64,000 nt of DNA from Paraburkholderia sp. PGU19 (GTDB lineage Bacteria > Pseudomonadota > Gammaproteobacteria > Burkholderiales > Burkholderiaceae): NCBI RefSeq assembly GCF_013426915.1, contig NZ_AP023179.1, positions 2,046,001-2,110,000 of the forward strand, written 5' to 3'. The notes below the pieces were generated by a model that saw only the letters and a program-made list of their open reading frames with translations, did no database searches and was not told the DNA's origin. The position numbers were made by a program, and so were the translations under genes. Below are positions 38,090 through 48,036 of this stretch, piece after piece; position 1 is the first letter of the stretch, and each line of letters opens with the position of its first letter.

Positions 38090-41000
38090 ATGAAACCGGG
38101 AGCGCAGCCAATGCCAAGCGGCACCATCAAACGTCAAGCGATATGGGCAGCCGCAGCGGCTGCGATGCTCGGTCTTCTCTTTAGCGTCGCATGGCGCGCC
38201 GATGCAGCGCGCATCACGCAGGTCACGCCACAAGGCAAGGTTGCACAGGTCCGCCAGGTGGTCGTCAAATTCGACGAATCGATGGTCGCGTTCGGTGCGC
38301 CTGATCTGCCCGCGCCCGCGCGCATCAAGTGCAACGACGCGTCGGCGAGCGCCGGCCAGCCGCGCTGGATCGACGACAAAACCTGGGCATGGGATTTCAC
38401 CGCCGATCTGCCGCCCGGTGTCGCCTGCTCGGTCGATCTGAACGACGGGCTGAAATCGTCGGCGGGTCAGGCGTTGACGGGGCCACGTCACTACGCGTTC
38501 GCAACGGGCGGCCCGTTCGTGCAGAACGTGCAGCCCTACGGCGGCGAAATCGAGGAAGACCAGGCGTTCGTCGTGCGACTCAACGGTCCGGCGACGGATG
38601 CGTCGGTGCAACAGCACGTCTGGTGCGAATCGAGCGGCTTGGGCAACCGTATTCCTGTGAAAAACGTCGATGCCGCGACGCGCACCGAACTGCTGAAGCG
38701 CTTCCGTCTGCAAAAGGAAGCGGCGCGCGTGCTGACGCTGCAATGCCAGCAAACGCTGCCGTCCGGCGCGAAGGCGCAACTCGTCTACGGCAAGGGTGTA
38801 GCGAGTCCGAGCGGCATTGCGAACGACGTCGAGCGCCGCTTCGACTTCAATGTGCGCGAGCCGTTCGCCGCGAGCTTCAGCTGCGAGCGCGAGAACGCGA
38901 AGGCGCCCTGCACGCCGTTGCGGCCGTTGCGCGTCCAGTTCAACGCGCCCATCCTGCGCACCGAGGCGGAAAAAATCCGCATCAAGGGCCGAACGGCGAG
39001 ATCAAACCGACCTTCTCCCCTGACGACAAAGACCCGCAAACCAGCACCGTCGAATTCGCCGCGCCGCTGCCCGAACGCACCGACCTGACCATCGAGCTGC
39101 CTTCGAATCTCAAGGACGTTAGCGGCCGCGCGCTGACGAATGCAGACCTCTTTCCGCTGAAAACCGCGACGGCACCGATGCCGCCGCTCGCGAAGTTTTC
39201 GTCGGGCACGTTCGGCATCATCGAGCGTTTCGCGGAACCGGACATGCCTGCGCTCGTGCCCGTTACGCTGCGCAACGTCGAGGCCGATCTGCATATCGCG
39301 GGCCTCAACGCGGGTAACGCGCAGTTCACGGAACTGCGCGTCGACGCCGACAGCGATATCCGCCATTGGATGCGCAACGTCGACCGTTTCGACGGTTTCA
39401 TGATGGACCGCCAGTCGATCAACCAGCAGATGCCGCAACTGCTCGCGCACAATCCGCATCCCGTGATCGTGCCGCGCAAGGCCGACGACTCGGACCCCAA
39501 GGAAGACCGCAAGAATCCGCTGATCGACGTACGCTCGCTGTCGCTGCTTGCGGGACAGTCGAATGTCGAAACGCTCGCGCTGCCCAAGGCCGATCCGAAA
39601 GCGCTGCGGCCTTTCGAAGTGGTCGGCGTTCCTGTGACGAAGCCCGGCTTCTATGTGATCGAACTGGCGTCGCCCGCGCTCGGCGCGTCGCTGCTCGGCA
39701 AGCAAGCGCCCATGTACGTGCGCACGGCCGTGCTCGTCACGAACCTCGGCGTGCACTTCAAGCAAGGCCGCGAGAATAGCGTCGTGTGGGTGACGACGCT
39801 CGACAAGGGGCAGCCCGTGCCGAACACGGATGTCCACGTGAGTGATTGCAACGGCGACGAACTCGCGTCGGGAAAGACCGACGCGCACGGCGTGTTGACC
39901 ATCAACCAGTCGCTGACGTCCCGCAACGAGTGCAAGGAAGATAGCTTCGAAGGCTTCTTCGTGTCGGCACGCATCGACGATCCGAAGACGGGCCACGACA
40001 TGGCGTTCGTGCGCTCGGACTGGAATCGCGGCATCGAAGCGTGGCGCTTCAACGTGCCGACGGATACCAGCATCGAGCAGACAGTGCGCGCGCATACCGT
40101 GTTCGACCGTACGCTGCTGCGCGCGGGCGAAACGGTGTCGATGAAGCACATGATCCGCGTCGAGACGATGCACGGCCTCGCGTTCCCGAAAACCTACCCG
40201 ACGCGCCTGACGATCCGCCATCTCGGCAGTGGACAGACGTGGCATATGCCGCTGAAATGGACCGCCGATCACACGGCGGATTCGACCTTCGCGATTCCCG
40301 CTGCGGCGAAGCTCGGCGAATACAGCGTGTCGCTCGATGATGGCGACGCGAGCGCAGCGTCGAACGACGACAGCGACGACGACAGCAGCGCAGACTCGGC
40401 CCGCCATAGCTATTCATCCGGCAACTTCCGCGTCGAAGAGTTTCGCCTTCCGGTATTCAAAGGCACGATAGCCGTACGCGACGAAAAAAATCACCCGCTC
40501 GTCGCCGCGAGCGAAGCGCCCGTCACGCTGCAGATCGACTATATGTCGGGCGGCGGCGCGTCGGGTCTGCCCGTGCAGGTGTCGGCGCTGATGAAGAGCA
40601 CCACGCCCGCTTTTGCAAGCACGTATCCGGAGTTCAGCTTTGCGCCGTACAAAAAGCGCAACGACGCCAACACGTCGTCTTCCGATGACGAAGAAAGCGA
40701 ACAGGCCGCCGAGGACGATACATCGAAGCTGATCGCCGACAAGGAACCCGTCACGCTCGACCGCAACGGTTCCGGCAGCCTGAGCCTGAAGAACCTGCCG
40801 CAAGTCGACGCGCCGAAGCGTCTCGCGCTCGAAGCCACGTTCGCCGATCCGAACGGCGAAGTGCAGACCATCAGCGGCAACGCGACGCTGTGGCCCGCCG
40901 CCGTCGTCGCGGGCGTGAAGTCGGGGCAATGGGTGTCGGTCGGCAGCACGGTGCCCGTGAAGGCGCTCGCCGTCGATCTGCAAGGCAAGCCGCGCGCGGG

Positions 41001-44000
41001 CGTACCGCTCGAAGTGCACGGCATCGCGCGCATCACGATCACGTCGAGAAAGCGCATGGTCGGCGGCTTCTATGCGTACGACAACCACACGGAAACCAAG
41101 GACCTCGGCACGCTGTGCAGCGGCAAGAGCGACGACCACGGCCTGATGACCTGCGACGCGAAGCTCAAGGAAGCGGGCAACGTCGATCTCGTCGTCACCG
41201 CGAAGGACGGCGAAGGCCATGCATCGACGGCCGCGACGTCCGTGTGGGTCACACGCGAGGAAGACCTGTGGTTCGGCGGCGAAAACACTGACCGAATCGA
41301 CGTGTTGCCCGAAAAGAGCGCCTACGAACCGGGCGAAACGGCACGCTTCCAGGTACGCATGCCTTTCCGCTTCGCGACGGCGCTCGTGGCTGTCGAGCGC
41401 GAAGGCATCGTCGAAACGCATGTCGTAAAACTGGACGGCAAGGACCCGACCGTCGAACTGAAAGTCAGCGAAGCATGGGGGCCGAACGTGTATGTGTCGG
41501 TGCTCGCGCTGCGCGGACGCATCCGCGAAGTGCCGTGGTACTCGTTCTTCACGTGGGGCTGGAAGGCGCCGCTCGAATGGGCGCGCGCGTTCTGGTACGA
41601 AGGCCGCTACTACGAAGCGCCGACGCCGCTCGTCGATCTGTCGAAGCCGGCGTTCCGCTACGGTCTCGCCGAGATCAAGGTCGGCACGGCCGCGCATAAG
41701 CTCGCCGTGACAGTCACGCCGGACGCGAAGTCGTACACGGTGCGCGGCAAGGCGCATGTGAAGCTGCGCGTGCAGATGTCGGGCGGCAAGCCCGCGCCCG
41801 CCGGCACGCAGATCGCCGTCGCCGCCGTGGACGAAGCGCTGCTCGAACTGATGCCGAACAACAGCTGGGACGTGCTCGACGCGATGCTGCAACGGCGCGC
41901 GTACGGCGTCGAAACGTCGACTGCGCAGATGGAGATCGTCGGACGCCGGCACTTCGGCCGCAAGGCCGTGCCCGCGGGCGGCGGCGGTGGACACAGCTCG
42001 ACGCGCGAACTGTTCGACACGCTGCTGCTGTGGAATCCGCGCGTGACGCTCGACACGAACGGCGAAACGTCTGTCGATGTGCCGCTCAACGACGCATTGA
42101 CGAGCTTCCGTATCGTCGCGATCGCCGCAGTTGGCGACGGCACGTTCGGCACGGGCAGCACGTCGATCCGCAGCACGCAGGACCTGCAACTGATCTCCGG
42201 CTTGCCGCCGCTGGTGCGCGAAGGCGACCAGTACCGCGCGCAGTTCACGCTGCGCAACACGACCACGCGGGCGATGAAAGTGGTCGTCACGCCAAACGTG
42301 CCAGGACTGTCGTTGCAAACGCAAACCGTCGATCTCGCCGCCGATTCGGCGCGCGAAGTCGCCTGGACGGTCACGCCGCCCGACGGTCTTTCCGAGGCGA
42401 ACCCGGCAGCGTTGACCTGGAACATCAGCGCAGCGGAACAAGGCGCATCGCACGCGACGGACGCGCTCAAGGTCACGCAGCGCGTGACGGCCGCCATTCC
42501 GATCACCGTGCAGCAGGCGACGCTCACGCAATTCGACGGCACGTTCTCGCTGCCCGTCGCCGCGCCGCCGAACGCCACGACCACGCAAGCGGGCACGCTG
42601 CGTGGCGGCATCGCGGTATCGCTGCAATCGAAGCTGTCGGACGGCATGCCGGGCGTGCGCCGCTGGTTCGAGCGTTACCCATATAGCTGCCTCGAACAGC
42701 AGACATCGGTTGCACTCGGCTTGCGTGACGCGACGCGCTGGCAAGGCGTGCTCGCGCGCATGCCCGTCTATCTCGACAAGGACGGTCTCGCGAACTACTT
42801 CCCGCCCGGCGACGACAGCGGCAACACAGGCAGCACCACGCTCACCGCGTATCTGCTGTCCGTCACCGACGAAGCCGCGAAGCTCGACCCGCGCTTCGCA
42901 TTGCCCGACGATCTGCGCGCGAAGCTCGAAGGCGGCCTGGTGAACTTCGTCGAAGGCCGGCTCGAACGCAACGTCTGGGCACCGCGCAAGGACCTCGATC
43001 TGCGCAAGCTCGCCGCGCTCGAAGCGCTGTCGCGTCACGGCGCCGCACGCGCGAGCATGCTCGGTTCGATCGAAATTGCGCCGAACCAGTGGCCAACGTC
43101 GGCCGTGCTTGATTACTACGCGGTGCTGTCGCGCGTGAAGGACATTCCACAGCGCGACGAAAAGCTCGCGCAGGCCGAGCAGATCATCCGCGCGCGGCTC
43201 ACGTATCAGGGCACGCGTCTCAACTTCTCGACGGCCGACAACGACGATCTGTGGTGGCTGATGTCGGGCACGGAAACCAACGCGGCGCGCACGGCGCTCA
43301 CGTTCGTCGATATGCCCGGCTGGAAGGACGAGATGCCGCGCCTCGTCGCGGGACTGCTCGCGTTGCAGAAGAACGGCGCATGGCAGACGACGACGGCTAA
43401 CCTGTGGGGATCGATTGCCGTGCAGCGCTTCTCGCAGGCGTTCGAGAGCGTGCCTGTGACGGGGCAAACGAAACTGCAACTCGGCTCGACGGACAAGACG
43501 ATTTCGTGGAGCCAGCCCGCTGCCGCCGCCGCGAACTATGCGTCCGCAACGGCCATCACGAAGACGGCCGACACGCGCAGCCAGCTGCTGCCGTGGCCGC
43601 CCGAAACGCGCAGCGCGCCCGTGTCGCTGACACTGACGCACGACGGCACGGGCAAACCGTGGGCGACCATCGAAAGCCTCGCCGCTGTCGCGCTGAAAGC
43701 GCCGTTCGCGGCCGGCTACCGGATCACGAAGACGGTCACGCCGATCGATCCCGCTGTGAAGGGCGTGAACACGCGCGGCGATATCGTGCGCGTGCATCTG
43801 GATATCGACGCGCAAACGGACATGACCTGGGTCGTCGTCAACGATCCCGTTCCCGCCGGCGCGACGATACTCGGCTCGGGCCTCGGCCGCGATTCCGAAG
43901 TCGCGACACAGGGCGAGAAGTCGAAGGGCGAGGCGTGGCCGGCGTTCGTCGAGCGCGGTTTCGACGGCTATCGCGCGTACTACGATTACGTGCCGAAGGG

Positions 44001-44151
44001 CAAGTTCTCGGTTGAGTACACGGTACGGCTGAACAACGTCGGCACGTTCGGCCTGCCGCCGACGCGCGTCGAAGCGCTCTACGCGCCGTCGACATTCGGT
44101 GTGCTGCCGAATGCCGCCGTCGTCGTGAAGCCGGCGGCGGCAGCGAAGTAA
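38090..44151 (+). pseudogene. Alpha-2-macroglobulin family protein, frameshifted near the N-terminus
   Basis: A ~2,020-residue bacterial alpha-2-macroglobulin-like periplasmic protein (YfhM/YfaS type) that traps proteases. The signal region is IKRQAIWAAAAAAMLGLLFS. The thioester motif is intact: YSCLEQQTS, CLEQ at 42688-42699. The opening frame (38090 on) is open to 39088; the rest is in the -1 frame from before 38986 to 44151. The two join at about 38984-38991 (AAGGGCCGAAC), where one base is missing: RIKG then PNGEIKPTF. ATG at 38090 or at 38111, the latter with GGGAG at eight bases. pbpC follows by 9-12 bp, the usual pairing. Confidence 0.85.
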
Positions 44152-44163
44152 GGAGAACGCGTG

Positions 44164-46563
44164 ATGTCCAAAAGCTCGAACCCGATGGCCCGCCAGATGC
44201 CGCGCTGGTCCATCGCGTTCGCGCGTATCGCGCTATGCGTTCTGCTGCTCGCCGAACCGCTCGCCGCGCACGCACTGCCTAAGTTCGACGACGTACGCAC
44301 GCAATGGCGCAGCTCCGACTGGCTGCTGCTCTCACGCGACGGCGTGCCGCTGCAACGCACGCGCATCGACAAAACCGAGCGGCGCGGCGACTGGGTCGCG
44401 CTTGCGGACGTCTCGCCAGCGCTCCGCGAAGCGATCGTCGTATCGGAAGACAAGCGCTTTTACGAACACCGCGGCGTCGACTGGCGCGGCGCGGCGGCCG
44501 CCGCGTGGGCGAACCTGTGGAACACGCGCACGCGCGGCGCATCGACGGTCACGATGCAGTTGACGGGTCTGCTCAACGACGACCGGGAGCGTTCGGGGCA
44601 ACGCTCGATCACGCAGAAAGCGAATCAGGCCGTCAGCGCGCTGTGGCTCGAACATACGTGGCGCAAGGACCAGATTCTCGAAGCCTATCTGAACCTCGTG
44701 CCGTTTCGCGGCGAGACGATTGGCCTGTCCGCGCTGTCGATCACGCTGTTCGGCAAGGCGCCCTCCGGTCTCGACGAGCGCGAAGCCGCCGTCGCCGCTG
44801 CGCTGATCCGCGCGCCGAACGCCTCATACGCGAAGGTCAGCGAACGCGCGTGCCGTATCCTGCGCGACATGAACGCGCCCGAGCGCTGCGCGAATCTCGC
44901 GGCGTTCGTGCAGCTTGCGTTCGCGCGCCCTGCTCCCGCCTTGCTGTCCGTCTCGCCCGATGCGCCGACGCTCGCGCCGCATTTCGCGCGGCGCATCGCG
45001 AGCGAAACGCATCCCGCTGCGGGCGCGCGCGTGACGAGCACCCTCGACGCAAAACTCCAGCGCTTCGCAAGCGATACGCTCACGCGCACGCTGATCGAAC
45101 TCAACGCGCCCGCGCATCCGCGCAACGTGCACGACGGTGCCGTCGTCGTGCTCGATAACGCGACGGGCGACGTGCTTGCGTGGGTCGGCTCGTCGGGCGG
45201 ACTGTCGGGCGCGCGCGACGTCGATGCCGTGCTCGCGCGCCGCCAGGCGGGCTCGACGCTCAAGCCGTTCCTCTACGCGCAGGCCATCGACGAACGGCGG
45301 CTCACCACGGCCTCGCTGCTCGACGACGCGCCGCTCGATCTCGCGGCGGGCGGCGGCCTCTATATACCTCAAAACTACGACAAGGACTTCAAGGGCTGGG
45401 TCAGCGTGCGCACGGCGCTCGGCTCGTCGCTGAACGTGCCTGCCGTGCGCACGCTCGTGATGGTCACGCCGCATCGCTTCGCGAAGACGCTCACTGCGCT
45501 CGGCTTGCCGCTTGAACAAAGCGGCGACTACTACGGCTATTCGCTCGCGCTCGGCAGCGCAGATGTGACGCTGCTGTCGCTGACCAATGCGTATCGCGCG
45601 CTCGCCAACAGCGGCGTCGCCACGCCCGTCTTCGATCTGCCGCGCCGTACGCCGTCCGCTACGCCTCCACAGCAACGCGTCTTCAGCGGCGACGCAAGCT
45701 ACATCATCACGACGGTGCTGTCCGACAACAACGCGCGCACGCGCACCTTCGGCTTCGACAGCCCGCTCGCGACGCGCTTTTTCTCGGCGGTAAAGACGGG
45801 CACCAGCAAGGACATGCGCGACAACTGGACGGTCGGGTATACGTCGCGCTACACGGTCGGCGTGTGGGTCGGCAACGCGGACGGCCAGCCGATGTGGGAC
45901 GTGTCCGGCGTGACGGGCGCCGCGCCGATCTGGGCCGCCATCGTCGGCTATCTGCACCGGCAGGTGCCGAGCGTCGCGCCGCGTGCACCGGCAGGTGTCG
46001 TGCAGGCGCGCGTGAAATTCGACGGCAATATCGAGCCCGCGCGCAACGAATGGTTCGTCGACGGCACGCAAACGCAGACCGTCGGACTGGCCTCGAACGC
46101 CATTTCAACGGACAACGTGAACGCCATAGCGCGCGCGGCGCAGGCATCGGGCAAAGCGGCCGTATCGTCTTCGGATGCCGCGCCGCGCATCGGCTCGCCG
46201 ACGGACGGCACGCTGTTCGCGCTCGATCCCGACATTCCCGCCACGCGCCAGCGCATCGTGTTCGAACGCGCGAGCGGCTCGTCCGGACGCGCCAGCTGGC
46301 GGCTCGACGGCAGGCCGCTCGGCCGCGAAGCACGCGTGCTGTGGCTGCCGTGGCCGGGCCGCCACGTGCTCGAACTCGTCAATGCGGATGGATCGAGCGC
46401 CGATTCAGTGCGCTTCGAAGTGCGCGGCGCGACCGCGCACCCGGCCGTGCCGCCGCGCGTCGGCAAGCCGGGTACGGCACGCGCCCACGCGGCGTCACAG
46501 CCGAATCCCACTCCTCTGACATCCACACTGCAAGACAGCACAACGAACGGGCAAAAACTTTAA
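44164..46563 (+). CDS. pbpC: Penicillin-binding protein 1C
   Basis: A 799-residue bifunctional peptidoglycan synthase. After a signal anchor the transglycosylase domain has VSEDKRFYEHRGVDW with the catalytic glutamate and RGASTVTMQL. The transpeptidase domain has the nucleophilic serine in GSTLKPFLYAQ, SSLNVP, and KTGTSKDMRDNW. A C-terminal PBP1C-specific domain follows (VRFEVRGATAHP region). ATG at 44164 has AGGAG at eight bases; GTG at 44161 is an alternative. It is paired with the upstream macroglobulin gene, as yfhM and pbpC are elsewhere. The two are thought to combine protease trapping with cell-wall repair. Confidence 0.93.
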   Translation: MSKSSNPMARQMPRWSIAFARIALCVLLLAEPLAAHALPKFDDVRTQWRSSDWLLLSRDGVPLQRTRIDKTERRGDWVALADVSPALREAIVVSEDKRFYEHRGVDWRGAAAAAWANLWNTRTRGASTVTMQLTGLLNDDRERSGQRSITQKANQAVSALWLEHTWRKDQILEAYLNLVPFRGETIGLSALSITLFGKAPSGLDEREAAVAAALIRAPNASYAKVSERACRILRDMNAPERCANLAAFVQLAFARPAPALLSVSPDAPTLAPHFARRIASETHPAAGARVTSTLDAKLQRFASDTLTRTLIELNAPAHPRNVHDGAVVVLDNATGDVLAWVGSSGGLSGARDVDAVLARRQAGSTLKPFLYAQAIDERRLTTASLLDDAPLDLAAGGGLYIPQNYDKDFKGWVSVRTALGSSLNVPAVRTLVMVTPHRFAKTLTALGLPLEQSGDYYGYSLALGSADVTLLSLTNAYRALANSGVATPVFDLPRRTPSATPPQQRVFSGDASYIITTVLSDNNARTRTFGFDSPLATRFFSAVKTGTSKDMRDNWTVGYTSRYTVGVWVGNADGQPMWDVSGVTGAAPIWAAIVGYLHRQVPSVAPRAPAGVVQARVKFDGNIEPARNEWFVDGTQTQTVGLASNAISTDNVNAIARAAQASGKAAVSSSDAAPRIGSPTDGTLFALDPDIPATRQRIVFERASGSSGRASWRLDGRPLGREARVLWLPWPGRHVLELVNADGSSADSVRFEVRGATAHPAVPPRVGKPGTARAHAASQPNPTPLTSTLQDSTTNGQKL

Positions 46564-46579
46564 ATTTGGTGAGCTTGCA

Positions 46580-46608
46580 TTGCCTTGTCATGATCCGAAC
46601 GGTATAAA
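46580..46608 (+). promoter_or_regulatory. Putative promoter of the helix-hairpin-helix gene
   Basis: TTGCCT (46580-46585) and TATAAA (46603-46608) with exactly 17 bp between them, about 140 bp before the start codon at 46746. Confidence 0.5.
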
Positions 46609-46745
46609 TCGGCCGATTCGCGCCTCGTCTCGCGCCGTTCGGTGAAAGAGGACAGTAAATTGTCCTATGCTTGAACGCAGTGCTTGCTCAAATGAAAGCG
46701 TCGTCCGTTCCCGGCTACCTGTTTGCCCTCAATGGAGTGATTGCC

Positions 46746-47303
46746 ATGTTGAAAAAGCTGTTGATGTTATTCGTCGCGCTCGTCCTGTCGCTGTCGGCGG
46801 GATTCGCGGCCGCTGTCGAAGTCAATTCCGCTGACCAGGCCGCGCTCGAATCGGTCAAGGGCATCGGCCCCGTCCACGCCAAGGCGATCATCGACGAACG
46901 CACGAAAAACGGCCCGTTCAAGGATGCCGACGATCTCGCCAACCGGGTCAAGGGCATCGGGCAGAAGTCGGTGAAGAATCTCGAAGCGGCGGGCCTGACG
47001 ATCAACGGCTCGTCCGCGCCGCCGACAGGCGCACCCGCCAAGGCACCGGCGGGCACGATGTCGAAATCCACACCGGCGCCCGCCGCGACCACGGCGCAAA
47101 CCCCGGCACCTGCCGCGCCCGCCGACGCCGCATCGGGCGGCAAGGCGTCGAAGTCGAAGAAGAAGAGCAAGGCTGACGCCGCTGCGGCATCGGCGCCCGC
47201 TGCTACGGCGGCTTCCGCGCCGGCTACTGCATCGGATACGACCGCTTCGAAGTCGAAGAAATCGAAGAAGAGCAAGGCTGCGTCCGCTGCGTCGGGCGTA
47301 TAA
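46746..47303 (+). CDS. ComEA-like helix-hairpin-helix DNA-binding protein
   Basis: A 185-residue exported protein. The signal peptide is MLKKLLMLFVALVLSLSAGF, ending near AAA. A double helix-hairpin-helix domain follows (VNSADQAALESVKGIGPVHA, then VKGIGQKSVKNLEAAGL), similar to periplasmic ComEA, which binds incoming DNA. The C-terminal ~90 residues are unusual: Ala/Pro-rich with Lys/Ser repeats (SKSKKKSK, SKSKKSKKSK), probably disordered and able to bind DNA non-specifically. Start at 46746 has GGAG at eight bases. A role in DNA uptake is inferred. Confidence 0.85.
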   Translation: MLKKLLMLFVALVLSLSAGFAAAVEVNSADQAALESVKGIGPVHAKAIIDERTKNGPFKDADDLANRVKGIGQKSVKNLEAAGLTINGSSAPPTGAPAKAPAGTMSKSTPAPAATTAQTPAPAAPADAASGGKASKSKKKSKADAAAASAPAATAASAPATASDTTASKSKKSKKSKAASAASGV

Positions 47304-47458
47304 GGACGCGCAATCCATCAGCGTCCCGTGGCCGCACTGCCTCACGCCTGAATCAACAGCCATTGCTGTCACTACTGGTGCCGCGCTCCGCGCGGCGTTT
47401 CGTTCCCCGCCGGCGCACGCTTCACACGCGTCGCACCGGCTTCTCAAGAGAGATTGTC

Positions 47459-47902
47459 ATGAGCCTACTCGACTCCCTCGGTTCCATGCTCGGCGGCGGC
47501 GAGTCGCCGCAAGGCGGCGGCCAGGCGGCGCTGGTTTCCGCCGCGCTCGAATTCGTCAACAACCAGCCGGGCGGGCTGAACGGCCTGATCCAGCGCTTCC
47601 AGCAAAACGGCGCGGGCGACATCATCAACTCGTGGGTCGGCACAGGCGAAAACCAGCCGATTGCCGCCGACACGCTGCATAACGTGCTCGGCTCCGAAAC
47701 CGTGACCAATATCGCGGCGAAGGCCGGCGTCGAACCGTCGATGGTGACGGGCCTGCTGTCGCAAGTCTTGCCGCACGTGATCAACGCGGCGACACCGAAC
47801 GGCGAAGTGCCCGCCGACGGCAAGGTCGATGCAGGCGGCGTGTCCGGCGCATTGGGCGCACTCGGTCAGCTCGCGGGGCTGTTCGGCAACAAGAACGCCT
47901 GA
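47459..47902 (+). CDS. YidB-like DUF937 protein
   Basis: A 147-residue small protein of the DUF937/YidB family of unknown function. It shows SLLDSLGSMLGGG near the start, GGLNGLIQRFQQNGAGDIINSWVGTGENQPI and LHNVLGSETVTNIAAKAG, which are characteristic. No signal peptide or catalytic motif is evident. ATG at 47459 gives the family N-terminus MSLLDSL. Nothing in the neighbourhood indicates its role. Confidence 0.88.
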   Translation: MSLLDSLGSMLGGGESPQGGGQAALVSAALEFVNNQPGGLNGLIQRFQQNGAGDIINSWVGTGENQPIAADTLHNVLGSETVTNIAAKAGVEPSMVTGLLSQVLPHVINAATPNGEVPADGKVDAGGVSGALGALGQLAGLFGNKNA

Positions 47903-47948
47903 GCGCCGTCGTTCGCTACGCGCGGCCTCGTCGAAGCGCCGCGCATGA

Positions 47949-47982
47949 AAAAAGGGCAACGAATCGCTTCGTTGCCCTTTTT
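47949..47982. terminator. Bidirectional terminator, yidB-like gene / clpB
   Basis: A perfect 15-bp stem AAAAAGGGCAACGAA / TTCGTTGCCCTTTTT (47949-47963, 47968-47982) with loop tcgc. It is suited to termination of both convergent genes. Confidence 0.93.
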
Positions 47983-48036
47983 GCTTTTCATCCGGAACGG
48001 ATGCGTCGAGCTTCGACGCTCCGTTCCAGTGACGCC

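Noticed and set aside
38969..38991. Programmed -1 ribosomal frameshift in the macroglobulin gene
   Set aside because: The A6 run before the junction is not a good zero-frame slippery heptamer (AAA then ATC), and the continuation of the family sequence falls 3-4 codons later in a G/C run, so a single missing base explains it better.
40414..43815. A 1,133-codon open frame opposite the macroglobulin gene
   Set aside because: Composition is Arg/Ala-rich with no domain; the plus strand has a clear protein with thioester motif.
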